64,000 bases of DNA from Comamonas odontotermitis (GCF_014207855.1 NZ_JACHKZ010000004.1:1-64000); one strand, 5' to 3'. Counted from the stretch's first letter, positions 1 through 8,757 are shown. The notes: generated by a model not told the origin, from the letters alone. Translations and numbers: made by a program.

Positions 1-94
1 TGACGTTGGCAATGTCCACTCCCGTGCCATCGCTCTTGACGCGCACTTTCACGTTGTAGTCCACCACGCGCTTGACGGGTACCAGTACTTTCAT
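1..94 (-). CDS. etfB: Electron transfer flavoprotein beta subunit, N-terminal part (cut by window edge)
   Basis: Only the first 31 codons are inside the window. They read [20 protein letters not shown] and continue with a [12 protein letters not shown]-type segment, which is the characteristic opening of EtfB. With EtfA the protein forms the soluble FAD/AMP heterodimer that takes electrons from acyl-CoA dehydrogenases and passes them to ETF-quinone oxidoreductase. The ATG at 92-94 is preceded by a good AGGAG ribosome-binding site. etfA would be expected just beyond the left edge. The leader carries a perfect 14-bp palindrome at 197-210 that may be an operator. The identification rests on a short segment but that segment is highly conserved. 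Confidence 0.85.
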   Translation of the reverse strand, partial: MKVLVPVKRVVDYNVKVRVKSDGTGVDIANV

Positions 95-196
95 AAACCT
101 CGACTCCTGAGTTATTTGAAATGGGTCTGCGCCAGTTGGCCTGCTGCTTGCATCCACCTGACAACGGGAATGGCTGAAGCGATCATCGCACAAATT

Positions 197-210
197 AGCA
201 CGATCGTGCT
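197..210. promoter_or_regulatory. Perfect palindrome upstream of etfB, possible repressor operator
   Basis: AGCACGATCGTGCT is a perfect 14-bp palindrome in the 200-bp gap between the MscS gene and etfB. On the minus strand a weak promoter can be drawn around it (TTGGGT at 223-218 and GCTAAT at 199-194), which would put the palindrome between or over the -35 and -10 boxes as expected of a repressor site. The promoter assignment and the repressor are inference. Read on the plus strand it is followed by six T, but no plus-strand gene ends here, so a terminator role is unlikely. Confidence 0.4.
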
Positions 211-294
211 TTTTTATACCCAATCGGCAACGTCGCCTTGATTATCTGCGCATCACTGCGCACTGCTCCATTTTCCGCACAAGTTGGCAGTGCA

Positions 295-1566
295 TCAGCC
301 TTGCGCGGCAGGTATTGCACCGCCCGCATTGTTCTGGATATGCAAAATCCGTTGCGGGAACGGAATGTCGATCTTGGCGGCACGCAGTCCTTCCAGCATG
401 GCGATATTGACCGCCGACCGGATGTTGGCCTGCCCATTGACCGGGTCGTTGATGTAGTAGCTGAGGCTGAATTCCAGCCCATCAGCGGCAAAGTTGACCA
501 GATAGGCAACAGGCGCTGGCGTTTTGAGCACCCGCGTCTGCGCCGTCGCCGCCTCCTGCAGAATCTGCTGCACCTGGGCCACATTGCAGTCGGCGGCCAC
601 CACGATATTGCTGGTGAGGTTGAATTTCTGGTCGGCGGCGGTAAGGTTTTCCACCCGCTGCGTGATCAGGGTTTCATTGGGCACGATGGATTCGCGCCCG
701 TTGCCGGCGCGTATGACGGTGTAGCGGGTGCGTATATCGGTGATTCGGCCTTCAAAGCCATCCACGCGCACGTTGTCGCCAATGCGCAGGGCCCGCTCGA
801 TCAGCACCAGAAAGCCGCTGACGTAGTTGGAGGCGATCTTCTGCATGCCAAAACCCAGGCCGACGCCCAATGCCCCGCCCAGCACGGACAAGGCCGTCAG
901 ATCCACCCCCACCAGCGACAAGGCAACCAAAAGCCCCACCGTGATCAGCACCATCCGCGTCAGATTGACGGCCATCTTGCGCATGGACAGATCGCTGACC
1001 ATGTCGTCGATCACCCGCTGCTCGAATGTGGCCGAAATCCACAGCACCACGATCATCACGATTCCGACCGACAGAACACCCTGCAGCAGCTCCAGGATGG
1101 AGATTGAGGTTTTTCCAAACGCAAAGCGGATCGAATCGAGCTCGCCCGTAACAGCTGGCAGCACGCCCAAAATACCCAGCACGGCGACACCCCAGGCCAG
1201 CCAGGAGAAGATGCGCTCAATGAGCCTTACCACGGTGGAGTGTGGAAAGGTTTTGGCCAGCACGCGCGCTACCAGCCGGATGACCGCCAGCGACAGCAGG
1301 ATCTGCGCGCCCAGACGCAGCAGAAACACGGGCTGGTAGTGCTCCACCACCATACGGGCCCCTGCGGTGAACAAGAGAGCCAGCAGTGGAAACAGGGCGC
1401 CACCCCAGGCTGAAGCGCCAAACCATACAGATGGCCCGCCATCGTAGCGGCGGTACAAGGCGCGGGCCAACAAACCAGCGAGCACCAGGCAAGCCAGCAA
1501 CACCCCCAGCTCCAGCAAGGTGCTGGCCTGGCGAAAATCGTGAATCAGTTTCTCAAAGATATCCAT
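295..1566 (-). CDS. MscS-family mechanosensitive ion channel
   Basis: A 423-residue inner-membrane protein with several hydrophobic segments in its N-terminal half, followed by the MscS core. The pore helix is the Gly/Ala-rich stretch LGGALGVGLGFGMQKIASN, and the cytosolic beta domain follows with the family signature VPNETL. Such channels open on membrane tension to release osmolytes. It is longer than E. coli MscS (286 residues), so extra N-terminal helices are present. Two in-frame ATGs (1578 and 1566) are possible; 1566 was chosen because a GGAA sequence lies about 10 bases upstream of it, but the evidence is weak. It is transcribed in the same direction as etfB and has its own leader. 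Confidence 0.88.
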   Translation of the reverse strand: MDIFEKLIHDFRQASTLLELGVLLACLVLAGLLARALYRRYDGGPSVWFGASAWGGALFPLLALLFTAGARMVVEHYQPVFLLRLGAQILLSLAVIRLVARVLAKTFPHSTVVRLIERIFSWLAWGVAVLGILGVLPAVTGELDSIRFAFGKTSISILELLQGVLSVGIVMIVVLWISATFEQRVIDDMVSDLSMRKMAVNLTRMVLITVGLLVALSLVGVDLTALSVLGGALGVGLGFGMQKIASNYVSGFLVLIERALRIGDNVRVDGFEGRITDIRTRYTVIRAGNGRESIVPNETLITQRVENLTAADQKFNLTSNIVVAADCNVAQVQQILQEAATAQTRVLKTPAPVAYLVNFAADGLEFSLSYYINDPVNGQANIRSAVNIAMLEGLRAAKIDIPFPQRILHIQNNAGGAIPAAQG

Positions 1567-1614
1567 AGACCATTCCATGACCACGCGGTAGTCATTCCAT
1601 TCCCTAGAAAAGAT

Positions 1615-1662
1615 TGACGCCAAAACACAAAGGCGGCATATGCCGTGCACATGCCGCCTTTG
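1615..1662 (-). terminator. Rho-independent terminator of the deacetylase-crotonase unit
   Basis: CAAAGGCGGCAT (1628-1639) pairs perfectly with ATGCCGCCTTTG (1651-1662) across an 11-base loop. On the minus strand the stem is followed by TGTGTTTTGG. It sits 20 bases after the stop codon of the crotonase gene. Confidence 0.75.
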
Positions 1663-1682
1663 CTGTCCATCACGGGGTTTGT

Positions 1683-2471
1683 TCAGCCCTGCGGCCAGAC
1701 CGGCTTGCGCTTTTGGGCAAAGGCCTGCGCGCCCTCTTGTGCATCAGGGTCCATCATATTCGTTGCCATGCACTGGCTGGCCGCTTGGTAAGCAGCCTCC
1801 AGGCCCAATTCGCGCTGCTGGTAGACCAAGGCCTTGCCCATGCTGACGGCCACACGCGGCTTGCGCACAATTGCGGCAACCAGTTGCTCCACCTCGGCGT
1901 CGAGCTGGTCCGGGCTGGCAACCCGGTTGACCAGCCCTTGCGCCAGCGCATCTTGCGCACTGATGAAATCGCCCGTCAACAGCATTTCCATTGCCCGCTT
2001 GATGGGGACATTGCGTACCAACGGCACACTGGGCGTGGCGCAGAACAGGCCGTAGTGGATACCACTGGTGGCAAAACTGGCGTCGCTGCTGGCCACAGCC
2101 AGATCGCACTGTGCAACCAGTTGGCAACCGGCTGCCGTAGCCATGCCCTGCACCCGTGCGATCACCGGAACCGGAAGCTTTTGAATGGCCAGCATGACCT
2201 TGGTGCAGCGGTTGAACAGGTCCTGGTACCAGACGCGATCCGGGTGCGCAGCCATGTCCTTGAGGTTATGGCCCGCGCAAAACGCACGGCCATTGGCCGC
2301 CAGCACCACGGCACGCACGGTTTCGTCCTTGCCAATGGCCGCCAGCGCCATCTGCAATGCGGCAAGCATTTCGTCGCCCAGCGCATTGAAACGTGCGGGG
2401 TCATTCAGCGTCAGGGTCACAACGCCCCGCGCATCGCGGGTCTGCAAAAGAACAGCGGTATCCGTCATCAC
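1683..2471 (-). CDS. Enoyl-CoA hydratase/isomerase-family protein, ECHDC3-like, lacking catalytic glutamates
   Basis: A 262-residue crotonase-fold protein. The oxyanion-hole segment FCAGHNLKDM (residues 64-73) and the second segment GMATAAGCQLVAQCDLAVAS are clear. The run FATSGIHYGLFCATPSVPL and the terminal AFAQKRKPVW are typical of the ECHDC3 branch. In true hydratases the residues aligned with Gln117 and Gly137 are the two catalytic glutamates; both are absent here, so simple enoyl-CoA hydration is unlikely by the usual mechanism. The CoA-binding fold seems intact. It lies 17 bp after a deacetylase-like gene on the same strand, so the two are probably co-transcribed. Substrate unknown. Confidence 0.85.
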   Translation of the reverse strand: MMTDTAVLLQTRDARGVVTLTLNDPARFNALGDEMLAALQMALAAIGKDETVRAVVLAANGRAFCAGHNLKDMAAHPDRVWYQDLFNRCTKVMLAIQKLPVPVIARVQGMATAAGCQLVAQCDLAVASSDASFATSGIHYGLFCATPSVPLVRNVPIKRAMEMLLTGDFISAQDALAQGLVNRVASPDQLDAEVEQLVAAIVRKPRVAVSMGKALVYQQRELGLEAAYQAASQCMATNMMDPDAQEGAQAFAQKRKPVWPQG

Positions 2472-2488
2472 AGCTTCACCTCACAACC

Positions 2489-3442
2489 TCACAAATCGGC
2501 CAGAACACGGATGTGGGCCTCCACGCTGGCCGCCAGCGGCGTCATCATGTAACCGCCCTCCAGGCAGGAGACGATTCGCCCTTTGCTGAAACGCCGCGCC
2601 ACGTCCTTGATGCGGTGCGTGATCCAGGCATAGTCGGCCTCCACCATGCCCAACTGGCCCATGTCGTCCTCCCGGTGGGCATCAAAGCCGGCACTTACAA
2701 AGATCATCTCGGGCTTGAACGCTTCCAGCCGCGGCATCCAGTAAGTCTCCACAATCTCGCGGATATCCATGCCCTTGGTATAGGCAGGCACCGGCACGTT
2801 CAGCAGGTTGTCCGCCGGGTTCTTGTCGCCACTGAACGGGTAGAACGGATGCTGGAAGATGCCGCACATCAGGATATGCGGATCACCCGCACAGATGTCT
2901 TCGGTACCATTGCCGTGGTGCACGTCAAAATCGACGATTGCCACACGCTGCAGCTGGTGGCGCATCAGCGCGTACTTGGCCGCCAATGCCACATTGTTGA
3001 AAAAGCAAAATCCCATGGCCTGCTTGCGCGTGGCATGGTGACCGGGCGGGCGCACCGCGCAGAAGGCATTTTCCATCTCGCCGCCAATCACGGCATCGGT
3101 CGCAGCCAATGCCGCCCCGGCAGCGCGCAGGGCCGCGTTCCAGGTGTGGGCGTTGACAGAGGTATCGGTATCCAGCATCAGGGTGGCCGGGCCGCCTACC
3201 GCCTGATTGTCTGCCGCCATTTCCGACAGCCCCCGGATCGCGGCGATGTGCAACCGGTCGTGGCCCAGTTCCAGATCAGAGGCCATGGCCTTGGGCGCGT
3301 CGCGCCGCTCCAACGCGTCACCCACGCCCGTCATCAAAAGCCGGTCTTCAATGGCATCGAGCCGCTGCGGACACTCTGGGTGGCCCGGGCCCATGTCATG
3401 CATCCAACAGTCGCGATGTGTGAAATAACCTGTCTTGGACAC
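2489..3442 (-). CDS. Histone-deacetylase-family protein (class II / acetylpolyamine amidohydrolase type)
   Basis: A 317-residue Zn-dependent deacetylase-fold protein of about the usual length for single-domain bacterial members. All hallmark motifs are present in order: RPPGHHA with the catalytic His pair, FCFFNNVALAA, the zinc-binding DFDVHHGNGTE, SAGFDAH with a further zinc ligand, and LEGGY carrying the active-site Tyr. Bacterial members hydrolyse N-acetyl groups from polyamines or other small amides, or from acetyl-lysine; which applies here cannot be told from sequence. It is the first gene of a two-gene unit with the ECHDC3-like crotonase and is divergent from moxR across about 43 bp. 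Confidence 0.92.
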   Translation of the reverse strand: MSKTGYFTHRDCWMHDMGPGHPECPQRLDAIEDRLLMTGVGDALERRDAPKAMASDLELGHDRLHIAAIRGLSEMAADNQAVGGPATLMLDTDTSVNAHTWNAALRAAGAALAATDAVIGGEMENAFCAVRPPGHHATRKQAMGFCFFNNVALAAKYALMRHQLQRVAIVDFDVHHGNGTEDICAGDPHILMCGIFQHPFYPFSGDKNPADNLLNVPVPAYTKGMDIREIVETYWMPRLEAFKPEMIFVSAGFDAHREDDMGQLGMVEADYAWITHRIKDVARRFSKGRIVSCLEGGYMMTPLAASVEAHIRVLADL

Positions 3443-3485
3443 CGCTTTCGTCTCCTTGCTTGTTTTTGTCGTATATCGTTATGGC

Positions 3486-4406
3486 ATGCAAACGCAGCAC
3501 ACCATACAAAAATTATTGGCTCAGCTTAACACGGTGATTGTGGGGAAACCGGCTCAGGTTCAGGATTGTCTGACCTGTTTGCTGGCGGGAGGTCACCTGC
3601 TGATCGAAGACGTACCTGGCGTGGGTAAGACCACGCTGTCACACGCACTGGCGCGCACATTGGGCCTGCAGTTCTCGCGGGTGCAGTTCACCGCCGACCT
3701 GATGCCCAGCGACTTGACGGGCGTGTCGGTGTATGAGCGCGAACAGCAGAATTTCGTCTTCCACCCGGGCCCCGTGTTCACCCAGATCCTGCTGGCCGAC
3801 GAGATCAACCGCGCCAGCCCCAAGACGCAAAGCGCCCTGCTGGAAGCCATGGAGGAGAAGCAGGTCACCGTCGAAGGCGCCACACGCGCGCTGCCGCAGC
3901 CCTTCTTCGTCATTGCTACACAGAACCCGCTGGAGCAGTTGGGCACCTACGCCCTGCCCGAGAGCCAGCTCGATCGTTTTCTGATGCGCATCTCGCTTGG
4001 CTACCCCGACCAGGCAGCCGAGTTCCAGTTGTTGGCGGGCCAGGGGCACCGCGACATTGCCAACCAGCTGCCGGCCCTCACCTCTGCGGTCGAGCTGAAG
4101 TTCCTGCAGCAGGAGGTGAGCAGTGTTCGCGCGAGCGATGCACTGATCCACTACGTGCAGGCGTTGATTGCAGCCACTCGCTCAGGACGGTGGTTTGTGC
4201 AAGGTCTGTCGCCACGTGCAGGTATTGGACTCATCCGCGCAGCCAAGGCACAGGCATTGATCCATGGCCGCGACTATGTCGCCCCCGATGATGTGCAGGC
4301 CATTTTGCCGCAGACCACGGCGCACCGTCTGGTGCCGGTAAGCAGCGCAGGCCGCAGCGCTGTTGAGCAGGTGCGCGCCATGATGGACAGCGTGCCGCTG
4401 CAATAA
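3486..4406 (+). CDS. MoxR-type AAA+ ATPase
   Basis: A 306-residue AAA+ ATPase of the MoxR family. Walker A is VPGVGKTT (residues 43-50), Walker B LLADEINRA (102-110), sensor 1 ATQNP (144-148), and a sensor 2-like LSPRAG lies further on. MoxR ATPases act as chaperone-like remodelers, usually together with proteins encoded beside them. The start at 3486 gives the usual N-terminus; an upstream extension to 3435 would overlap the divergent deacetylase start and is rejected. It is followed after one base by the DUF58 gene and then by a transglutaminase, the classic MoxR-DUF58-transglutaminase arrangement. Confidence 0.92.
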   Translation: MQTQHTIQKLLAQLNTVIVGKPAQVQDCLTCLLAGGHLLIEDVPGVGKTTLSHALARTLGLQFSRVQFTADLMPSDLTGVSVYEREQQNFVFHPGPVFTQILLADEINRASPKTQSALLEAMEEKQVTVEGATRALPQPFFVIATQNPLEQLGTYALPESQLDRFLMRISLGYPDQAAEFQLLAGQGHRDIANQLPALTSAVELKFLQQEVSSVRASDALIHYVQALIAATRSGRWFVQGLSPRAGIGLIRAAKAQALIHGRDYVAPDDVQAILPQTTAHRLVPVSSAGRSAVEQVRAMMDSVPLQ

Positions 4407-4407
4407 A

Positions 4408-5433
4408 GTGAGCAGTCTGCGCTTTACCGATGTGCGCCAAAGCCCATTTTGGCCCAAACAATGGCGGCAGCGCATGCGCCTGTGGTGGCTGGGCAAACTG
4501 GCCCATAGCAGCACCCACACCATCACACGCCGCAATCTGTACCTGCTGCCCACCCGCGCGGGCTGCATGCTGGGCCTGACCCTGCTGGTGCTGCTGGTGG
4601 CCAGCATCAACTTTCAGCTCAATCTGGGTTTTCTGCTGACATTCATGCTGACTGGAGCTGCCTTGGTATCGATTGGCATTGGCTACCGCAACCTGCTGGG
4701 CCTGCAGTTGTCGCTGCATGCGCCGCAGACGCAGTTTGCCGGACAGGCGCTGCGCGTGGAGCTGCGCATTGACAACCCCAGCCGCCGCGCACGCTACGCC
4801 CTGGGCGTGCGGCACTACCAGGACGAGGACTACAGCATGACCGACGTAGGCGCACAGGCCAGTACCACCGTGCAGCTTGCGGTACTGGCTCAGCAGCGCG
4901 GCTGGCAGCCTTTGCCTGCTGTCGTGGTGGAAACCCGCTTTCCGCTGGGCGTCTTCCGCATGTGGACCGTTTTCCGCAGCAGTGAGAATGCCCTGGTCTA
5001 CCCCAGCCCGGAGGCTCATCCACCGCCACTGCCACTGGGCATCACCGATGCAGGCATCGGCAGCAGTGTCAGCCTGCGCGCAGCCAGTGGCGAATTCGAT
5101 GGCGTGCGCGGTTACCGGCGCGGTGACCCATTGAAGCTGGTGGTGTGGAAAAAAGCCGCCAGTGCCATGGCAACCGAGATGGGCACTGGCAGCAGCCAAT
5201 TTGTGGTGCGAGACAACCAGCACCAGGCCCAGCAGGACCTGTGGCTGGACGCCAGCCACACCGGCCTTGCCGAGCGCGAGGCTCAGCTCTCGCGCCTCAC
5301 CGCCTGGGTGCTCGCAGCAGACCAGCAGAGCCTGCGTTACGGTTTGCGCACACAGACCGGCAGCGTCGAGATAACGCCTGACGCCGGCGCTGAGCACCGC
5401 CTCGCATGCCTGCGGGCACTGGCACTGGCGTAA
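4408..5433 (+). CDS. DUF58 domain protein
   Basis: A 341-residue protein with two hydrophobic segments near residues 48-90, followed by a cytosolic or periplasmic beta-rich part and a DUF58 core recognisable by GVRGYRRGDPLKLVVWKK, the conserved R-Y-x-x-GD-x-W pattern. The domain resembles a von Willebrand A-like fold and usually partners MoxR. The start is a GTG one base after the moxR stop, suggesting translational coupling; an internal ATG at 4474 is an alternative but would remove conserved sequence. Exact function unknown. Confidence 0.85.
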   Translation: MSSLRFTDVRQSPFWPKQWRQRMRLWWLGKLAHSSTHTITRRNLYLLPTRAGCMLGLTLLVLLVASINFQLNLGFLLTFMLTGAALVSIGIGYRNLLGLQLSLHAPQTQFAGQALRVELRIDNPSRRARYALGVRHYQDEDYSMTDVGAQASTTVQLAVLAQQRGWQPLPAVVVETRFPLGVFRMWTVFRSSENALVYPSPEAHPPPLPLGITDAGIGSSVSLRAASGEFDGVRGYRRGDPLKLVVWKKAASAMATEMGTGSSQFVVRDNQHQAQQDLWLDASHTGLAEREAQLSRLTAWVLAADQQSLRYGLRTQTGSVEITPDAGAEHRLACLRALALA

Positions 5434-5442
5434 GGCGGGCAC

Positions 5443-7524
5443 ATGGCACAAAACCTCTCCCCATCGCCTGCTCCCACGCGCTTCGCAATGCCTCGTCTGC
5501 CGCGCGAGGCGCGCGATACCGTGTTTCTGCTCGTCGTCGTGGCCTGGGTACTGTTGCCGCTTGCGGCATCCCTGCCCATTTGGGCAACAGCACTTGCGTA
5601 CATCCTGTTGCTGTGGCGCGGTGCGCTCGCCGTACGCCAAAAACCATTGCCCGGCCGCTGGGTGCTGGTGGCCTTGCTGGCGTGTGTGGTGGGCGCCACG
5701 GTTGCCAGCTACAAAACCATTGTCGGTTCGGAGGCCGGTGTCACGCTCGTCAGCATGCTGCTGGCACTCAAGACGCTGGAGATGCGCGCCCGCCGGGATG
5801 CCATGGTGGTGTTCTTTCTCGGCTTTTTTGCGCTGCTGGCCAATTTTCTGCATTCGCAATCGCTGCTTACCGCTCTGGCCATTGCCATTGGCCTGTTGGG
5901 CCTGCTGACCGCCTTGGTCAACGCGCACATGCCGGTGGGCCAGCCTTCACTCAGATACGCAGCAGGCCTGTCGCTGAAGATGATTGCCATCGGCGCGCCG
6001 CTGACACTGGCCCTGTTCGTGCTCTTTCCGCGCATGGCTCCGCTGTGGGGCGTACCCAATCCCAACACCGGCAAAACAGGGCTCTCTGATGAGATGACGG
6101 TCGGCAACATGGCATCTCTGGCGCAGGACGAAGGCATTGCATTTCGCGTCAGGTTCGATACCCCCGGCAACCAGGCACCGCCAGCCAGCCAGCTCTATTG
6201 GCGCGGCCCGGTATTGGCAGACTTTGACGGCACTACCTGGCGCGCTACCCCCAGCTTTCGCGCCACCGACGACAAGCTGTTTGACGACATCGTGACCGAT
6301 GGCGAGCCACTGCGCTACGAGTTGACACTGGAGCCACACCAAAAACCCTGGCTGCTGGCGCTGGATCTGACCCGCACACCACCTGTGCTGCCCCGCGGCC
6401 GCTCCTACAGCACTGGCGATCTGCAGTGGCTGAGCAACCGCCCGATTGCGGAAGTCACCCGCATCGCCATGCAAAGCCATACCAGCTACCGTTTCGGCAT
6501 GGAGGCGGGCCAGCGGGAACTGGCCTTCAATCGCCGCCTGCCCGCAGCCAGCAATCCGCGCACCAGGGCCTGGGTGCAGCAACTCGTGGCAGACATTGGC
6601 GACGCGCCCAACCGTGACCGGCAGCTGGTAGAGCGCTTGCTGGCACAGCTGCGCACTGGCGGCTATACCTACACGCTCGATCCTGGCATCTACAGTGGCC
6701 AGGCGGCCGACCTGTTTTGGTTTGACCGCAAAGAGGGCTTTTGCGAGCACATCTCCGCCGCCTTTGTGGTGGCCCTGCGCAGCGCGGGCGTGCCTGCCCG
6801 GGTCGTGACCGGCTACCAGGGAGGCGAGCGCAACAGCGTGGACGGCTACTGGATCGTTCGCCAGGCTGATGCGCATGCTTGGGCTGAAGTCTGGCTCGGC
6901 GAGCAGGACGGCTGGGTGCGTGTAGACCCTACCGGTGCTGTCAGTCCGGGCCGCGTGGGTGCCGCACAGCGCCTCAATACCAGCAACTTCATGGGTATCA
7001 ACGTGAACAGCCCCGCCGCCATCAGCGGTCTGCAGCGCATGCGCGCCGTATGGGAGGCTGTCAACAACAGTTGGAACCAATGGGTGCTGAACTACACCCA
7101 ACGCGATCAGATGGATCTGCTTGGCAAATTGGGCCTGCAAAGCCCCAACTGGATGGATCTGGTACGCATTCTGGGCATTCTGGTGATGGCCTGCGCCCTC
7201 ATCGTGGCCGCCGCCCTGCAATACCAGCGCCGCCACACCGATCCCTGGCTGGCGTTGATCGCGCAGGCGCGCAAGCGCCTGGCCAAGGCCGGTATCGCCA
7301 GCAGCGACAGCAGCACACCACGCAGCCTGGCAAGCGCCATCCGCCGCCAGATACCAGATTCTCCCGATGCCCGCGCCTTTGCCAAATGGTTGCAGGCCAT
7401 GGAGCAACTGCGCTATGCCATGCCAGCAGGCACGGCCGCACCACAGCACACGCTAGCCGCCCTGCGCAAACAGTTACGACAATTGCCCTGGTCCAGCCTG
7501 GCAACGCAAGCCCACAAGGTATAA
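5443..7524 (+). CDS. tgpA: Transglutaminase-like membrane protein, TgpA type (DUF3488/DUF4129)
   Basis: A 693-residue protein. The N-terminal third holds several transmembrane helices (DUF3488 region), the middle is a periplasmic transglutaminase-like domain, and a further helix near residue 580 precedes a C-terminal DUF4129-like tail. The catalytic triad can be placed at Cys434 in GFCEH, His478 in DAHAWAEVW and Asp495 in VDPTGAV. In Pseudomonas aeruginosa TgpA of this architecture is essential; its substrate is not settled, with cell-envelope peptides a plausible guess. It begins 9 bp after the DUF58 gene and ends 6 bp before mltB, so the four genes read as one operon. Confidence 0.88.
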   Translation: MAQNLSPSPAPTRFAMPRLPREARDTVFLLVVVAWVLLPLAASLPIWATALAYILLLWRGALAVRQKPLPGRWVLVALLACVVGATVASYKTIVGSEAGVTLVSMLLALKTLEMRARRDAMVVFFLGFFALLANFLHSQSLLTALAIAIGLLGLLTALVNAHMPVGQPSLRYAAGLSLKMIAIGAPLTLALFVLFPRMAPLWGVPNPNTGKTGLSDEMTVGNMASLAQDEGIAFRVRFDTPGNQAPPASQLYWRGPVLADFDGTTWRATPSFRATDDKLFDDIVTDGEPLRYELTLEPHQKPWLLALDLTRTPPVLPRGRSYSTGDLQWLSNRPIAEVTRIAMQSHTSYRFGMEAGQRELAFNRRLPAASNPRTRAWVQQLVADIGDAPNRDRQLVERLLAQLRTGGYTYTLDPGIYSGQAADLFWFDRKEGFCEHISAAFVVALRSAGVPARVVTGYQGGERNSVDGYWIVRQADAHAWAEVWLGEQDGWVRVDPTGAVSPGRVGAAQRLNTSNFMGINVNSPAAISGLQRMRAVWEAVNNSWNQWVLNYTQRDQMDLLGKLGLQSPNWMDLVRILGILVMACALIVAAALQYQRRHTDPWLALIAQARKRLAKAGIASSDSSTPRSLASAIRRQIPDSPDARAFAKWLQAMEQLRYAMPAGTAAPQHTLAALRKQLRQLPWSSLATQAHKV

Positions 7525-7530
7525 AGCCCC

Positions 7531-8757
7531 ATGCACCGTATTCTCCAAAGTACTATTGTTTTAATAGCCGCCACCGCTTGCCTGGCAGGCGCCCATGCGC
7601 AGAAATCCCCCAAGAAACCGCGTGACAGCGAAGCCAGCGCTTCAGCGCAGACCTATGCCAGCCGCCCGGAGGCAGACGCCTTTGTGCGCGAAGTAGCCGC
7701 TCGCCGCCACATCGACGAGGCGTGGCTGCGCGCCAGCCTGAACCAGGCGCGCTTCAACCCCACGGTGCAACGCCTGATGACCCCGCGCACAGGTCCGGCC
7801 GGAGTGAAAAACTGGCGCGCCTACCGCAGCCGCTTTGTCGAGCCCATCCGCATCCGCGCAGGCCTGCGCTTCTGGAACGAAAACGAGGCCACACTGGCGC
7901 GCGCCGAGCAAACCTATGGAGTGCCTGCGGAGTACATCGTCGGCATCATCGGCGTGGAAACCATCTATGGCCAGCAGATGGGCAATTTCAGTGTGGTCGA
8001 TGCGCTGGCCACCCTGGCATTCGACTACCCTGCGAGCCACCCGCGCGCGGCAGACCGCGCCCAGTACTTTCGCGGCGAGCTGGAACAATTTTTGACGACG
8101 GCCTACCTGAACAATACCAACCCGTTCGACACCGTGGGCAGCTACGCGGGCGCCATGGGCATGCCACAGTTCATGCCGACCAGCTGGTCCAACTTCGCCG
8201 TCGATTTCGATGGCGATGGCAAGATCAACCTCTTTGCCAGCAAGGCCGATGCCATTGGCTCGGTCGCCAACTACTTTGTCGCCCATGGCTGGCAACGCGG
8301 CATGCCCGCCTATTACGACATGCAGCTGCGCAGCACGCCCGCGCAACTGACCACCTTGCTTGAGCCCGACATCAAGCCCAGCTTCAGTGCCGCCGACATG
8401 GCCGCAAACGGCGTGCAGATAGCACCGCCAGGCAACAGCCATAGCGGCCTGCTGGCGCTGATCGAGCTGAAGAATGGCGATGGCGAACCGCAGTACGTGG
8501 CCGGAACGCAGAACTTCTACACCATCACGCGCTACAACCTGTCGAGCTTTTACGCCATGTCGGTGATCGAGCTGGGCCAGGCCATCAAACGCGCGCGCAC
8601 TGGCGCGCCCGCACTGCCCGATACCGGCACCGAGGCACAGGAGCCCAGCAGCGAAAGCAGCAACTCACCGGCAGCCGAAGCCGCTGCCAAGGCCTATCTG
8701 CGCAACAAGGCGCGCCAGCAGCGCACGCCGGATCCCGCCAACTTCAGCACGCCGTAG
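7531..8757 (+). CDS. mltB: Lytic murein transglycosylase B
   Basis: A 408-residue exported protein with a signal peptide (MHRILQSTIVLIAATACLAG, cleavage probably after AHA). The catalytic core is a GH103/SLT domain with the key glutamate in GVETIYGQ and the conserved VVDALATLAFDYP and AMGMPQFMPTSW segments. It cleaves the MurNAc-GlcNAc bond of peptidoglycan to give 1,6-anhydro-muropeptides. A canonical lipobox is not obvious, so it may be periplasmic rather than a lipoprotein. The last 50 residues are a low-complexity, Ala/Ser/Glu-rich tail. It is the last gene of the moxR-DUF58-tgpA unit, 6 bp after tgpA. Confidence 0.93.
   Translation: MHRILQSTIVLIAATACLAGAHAQKSPKKPRDSEASASAQTYASRPEADAFVREVAARRHIDEAWLRASLNQARFNPTVQRLMTPRTGPAGVKNWRAYRSRFVEPIRIRAGLRFWNENEATLARAEQTYGVPAEYIVGIIGVETIYGQQMGNFSVVDALATLAFDYPASHPRAADRAQYFRGELEQFLTTAYLNNTNPFDTVGSYAGAMGMPQFMPTSWSNFAVDFDGDGKINLFASKADAIGSVANYFVAHGWQRGMPAYYDMQLRSTPAQLTTLLEPDIKPSFSAADMAANGVQIAPPGNSHSGLLALIELKNGDGEPQYVAGTQNFYTITRYNLSSFYAMSVIELGQAIKRARTGAPALPDTGTEAQEPSSESSNSPAAEAAAKAYLRNKARQQRTPDPANFSTP

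Noticed and set aside
197-215. Rho-independent terminator (palindrome followed by T-run on the plus strand)
   Set aside because: No plus-strand gene ends upstream of it; the neighbouring genes are all on the minus strand.
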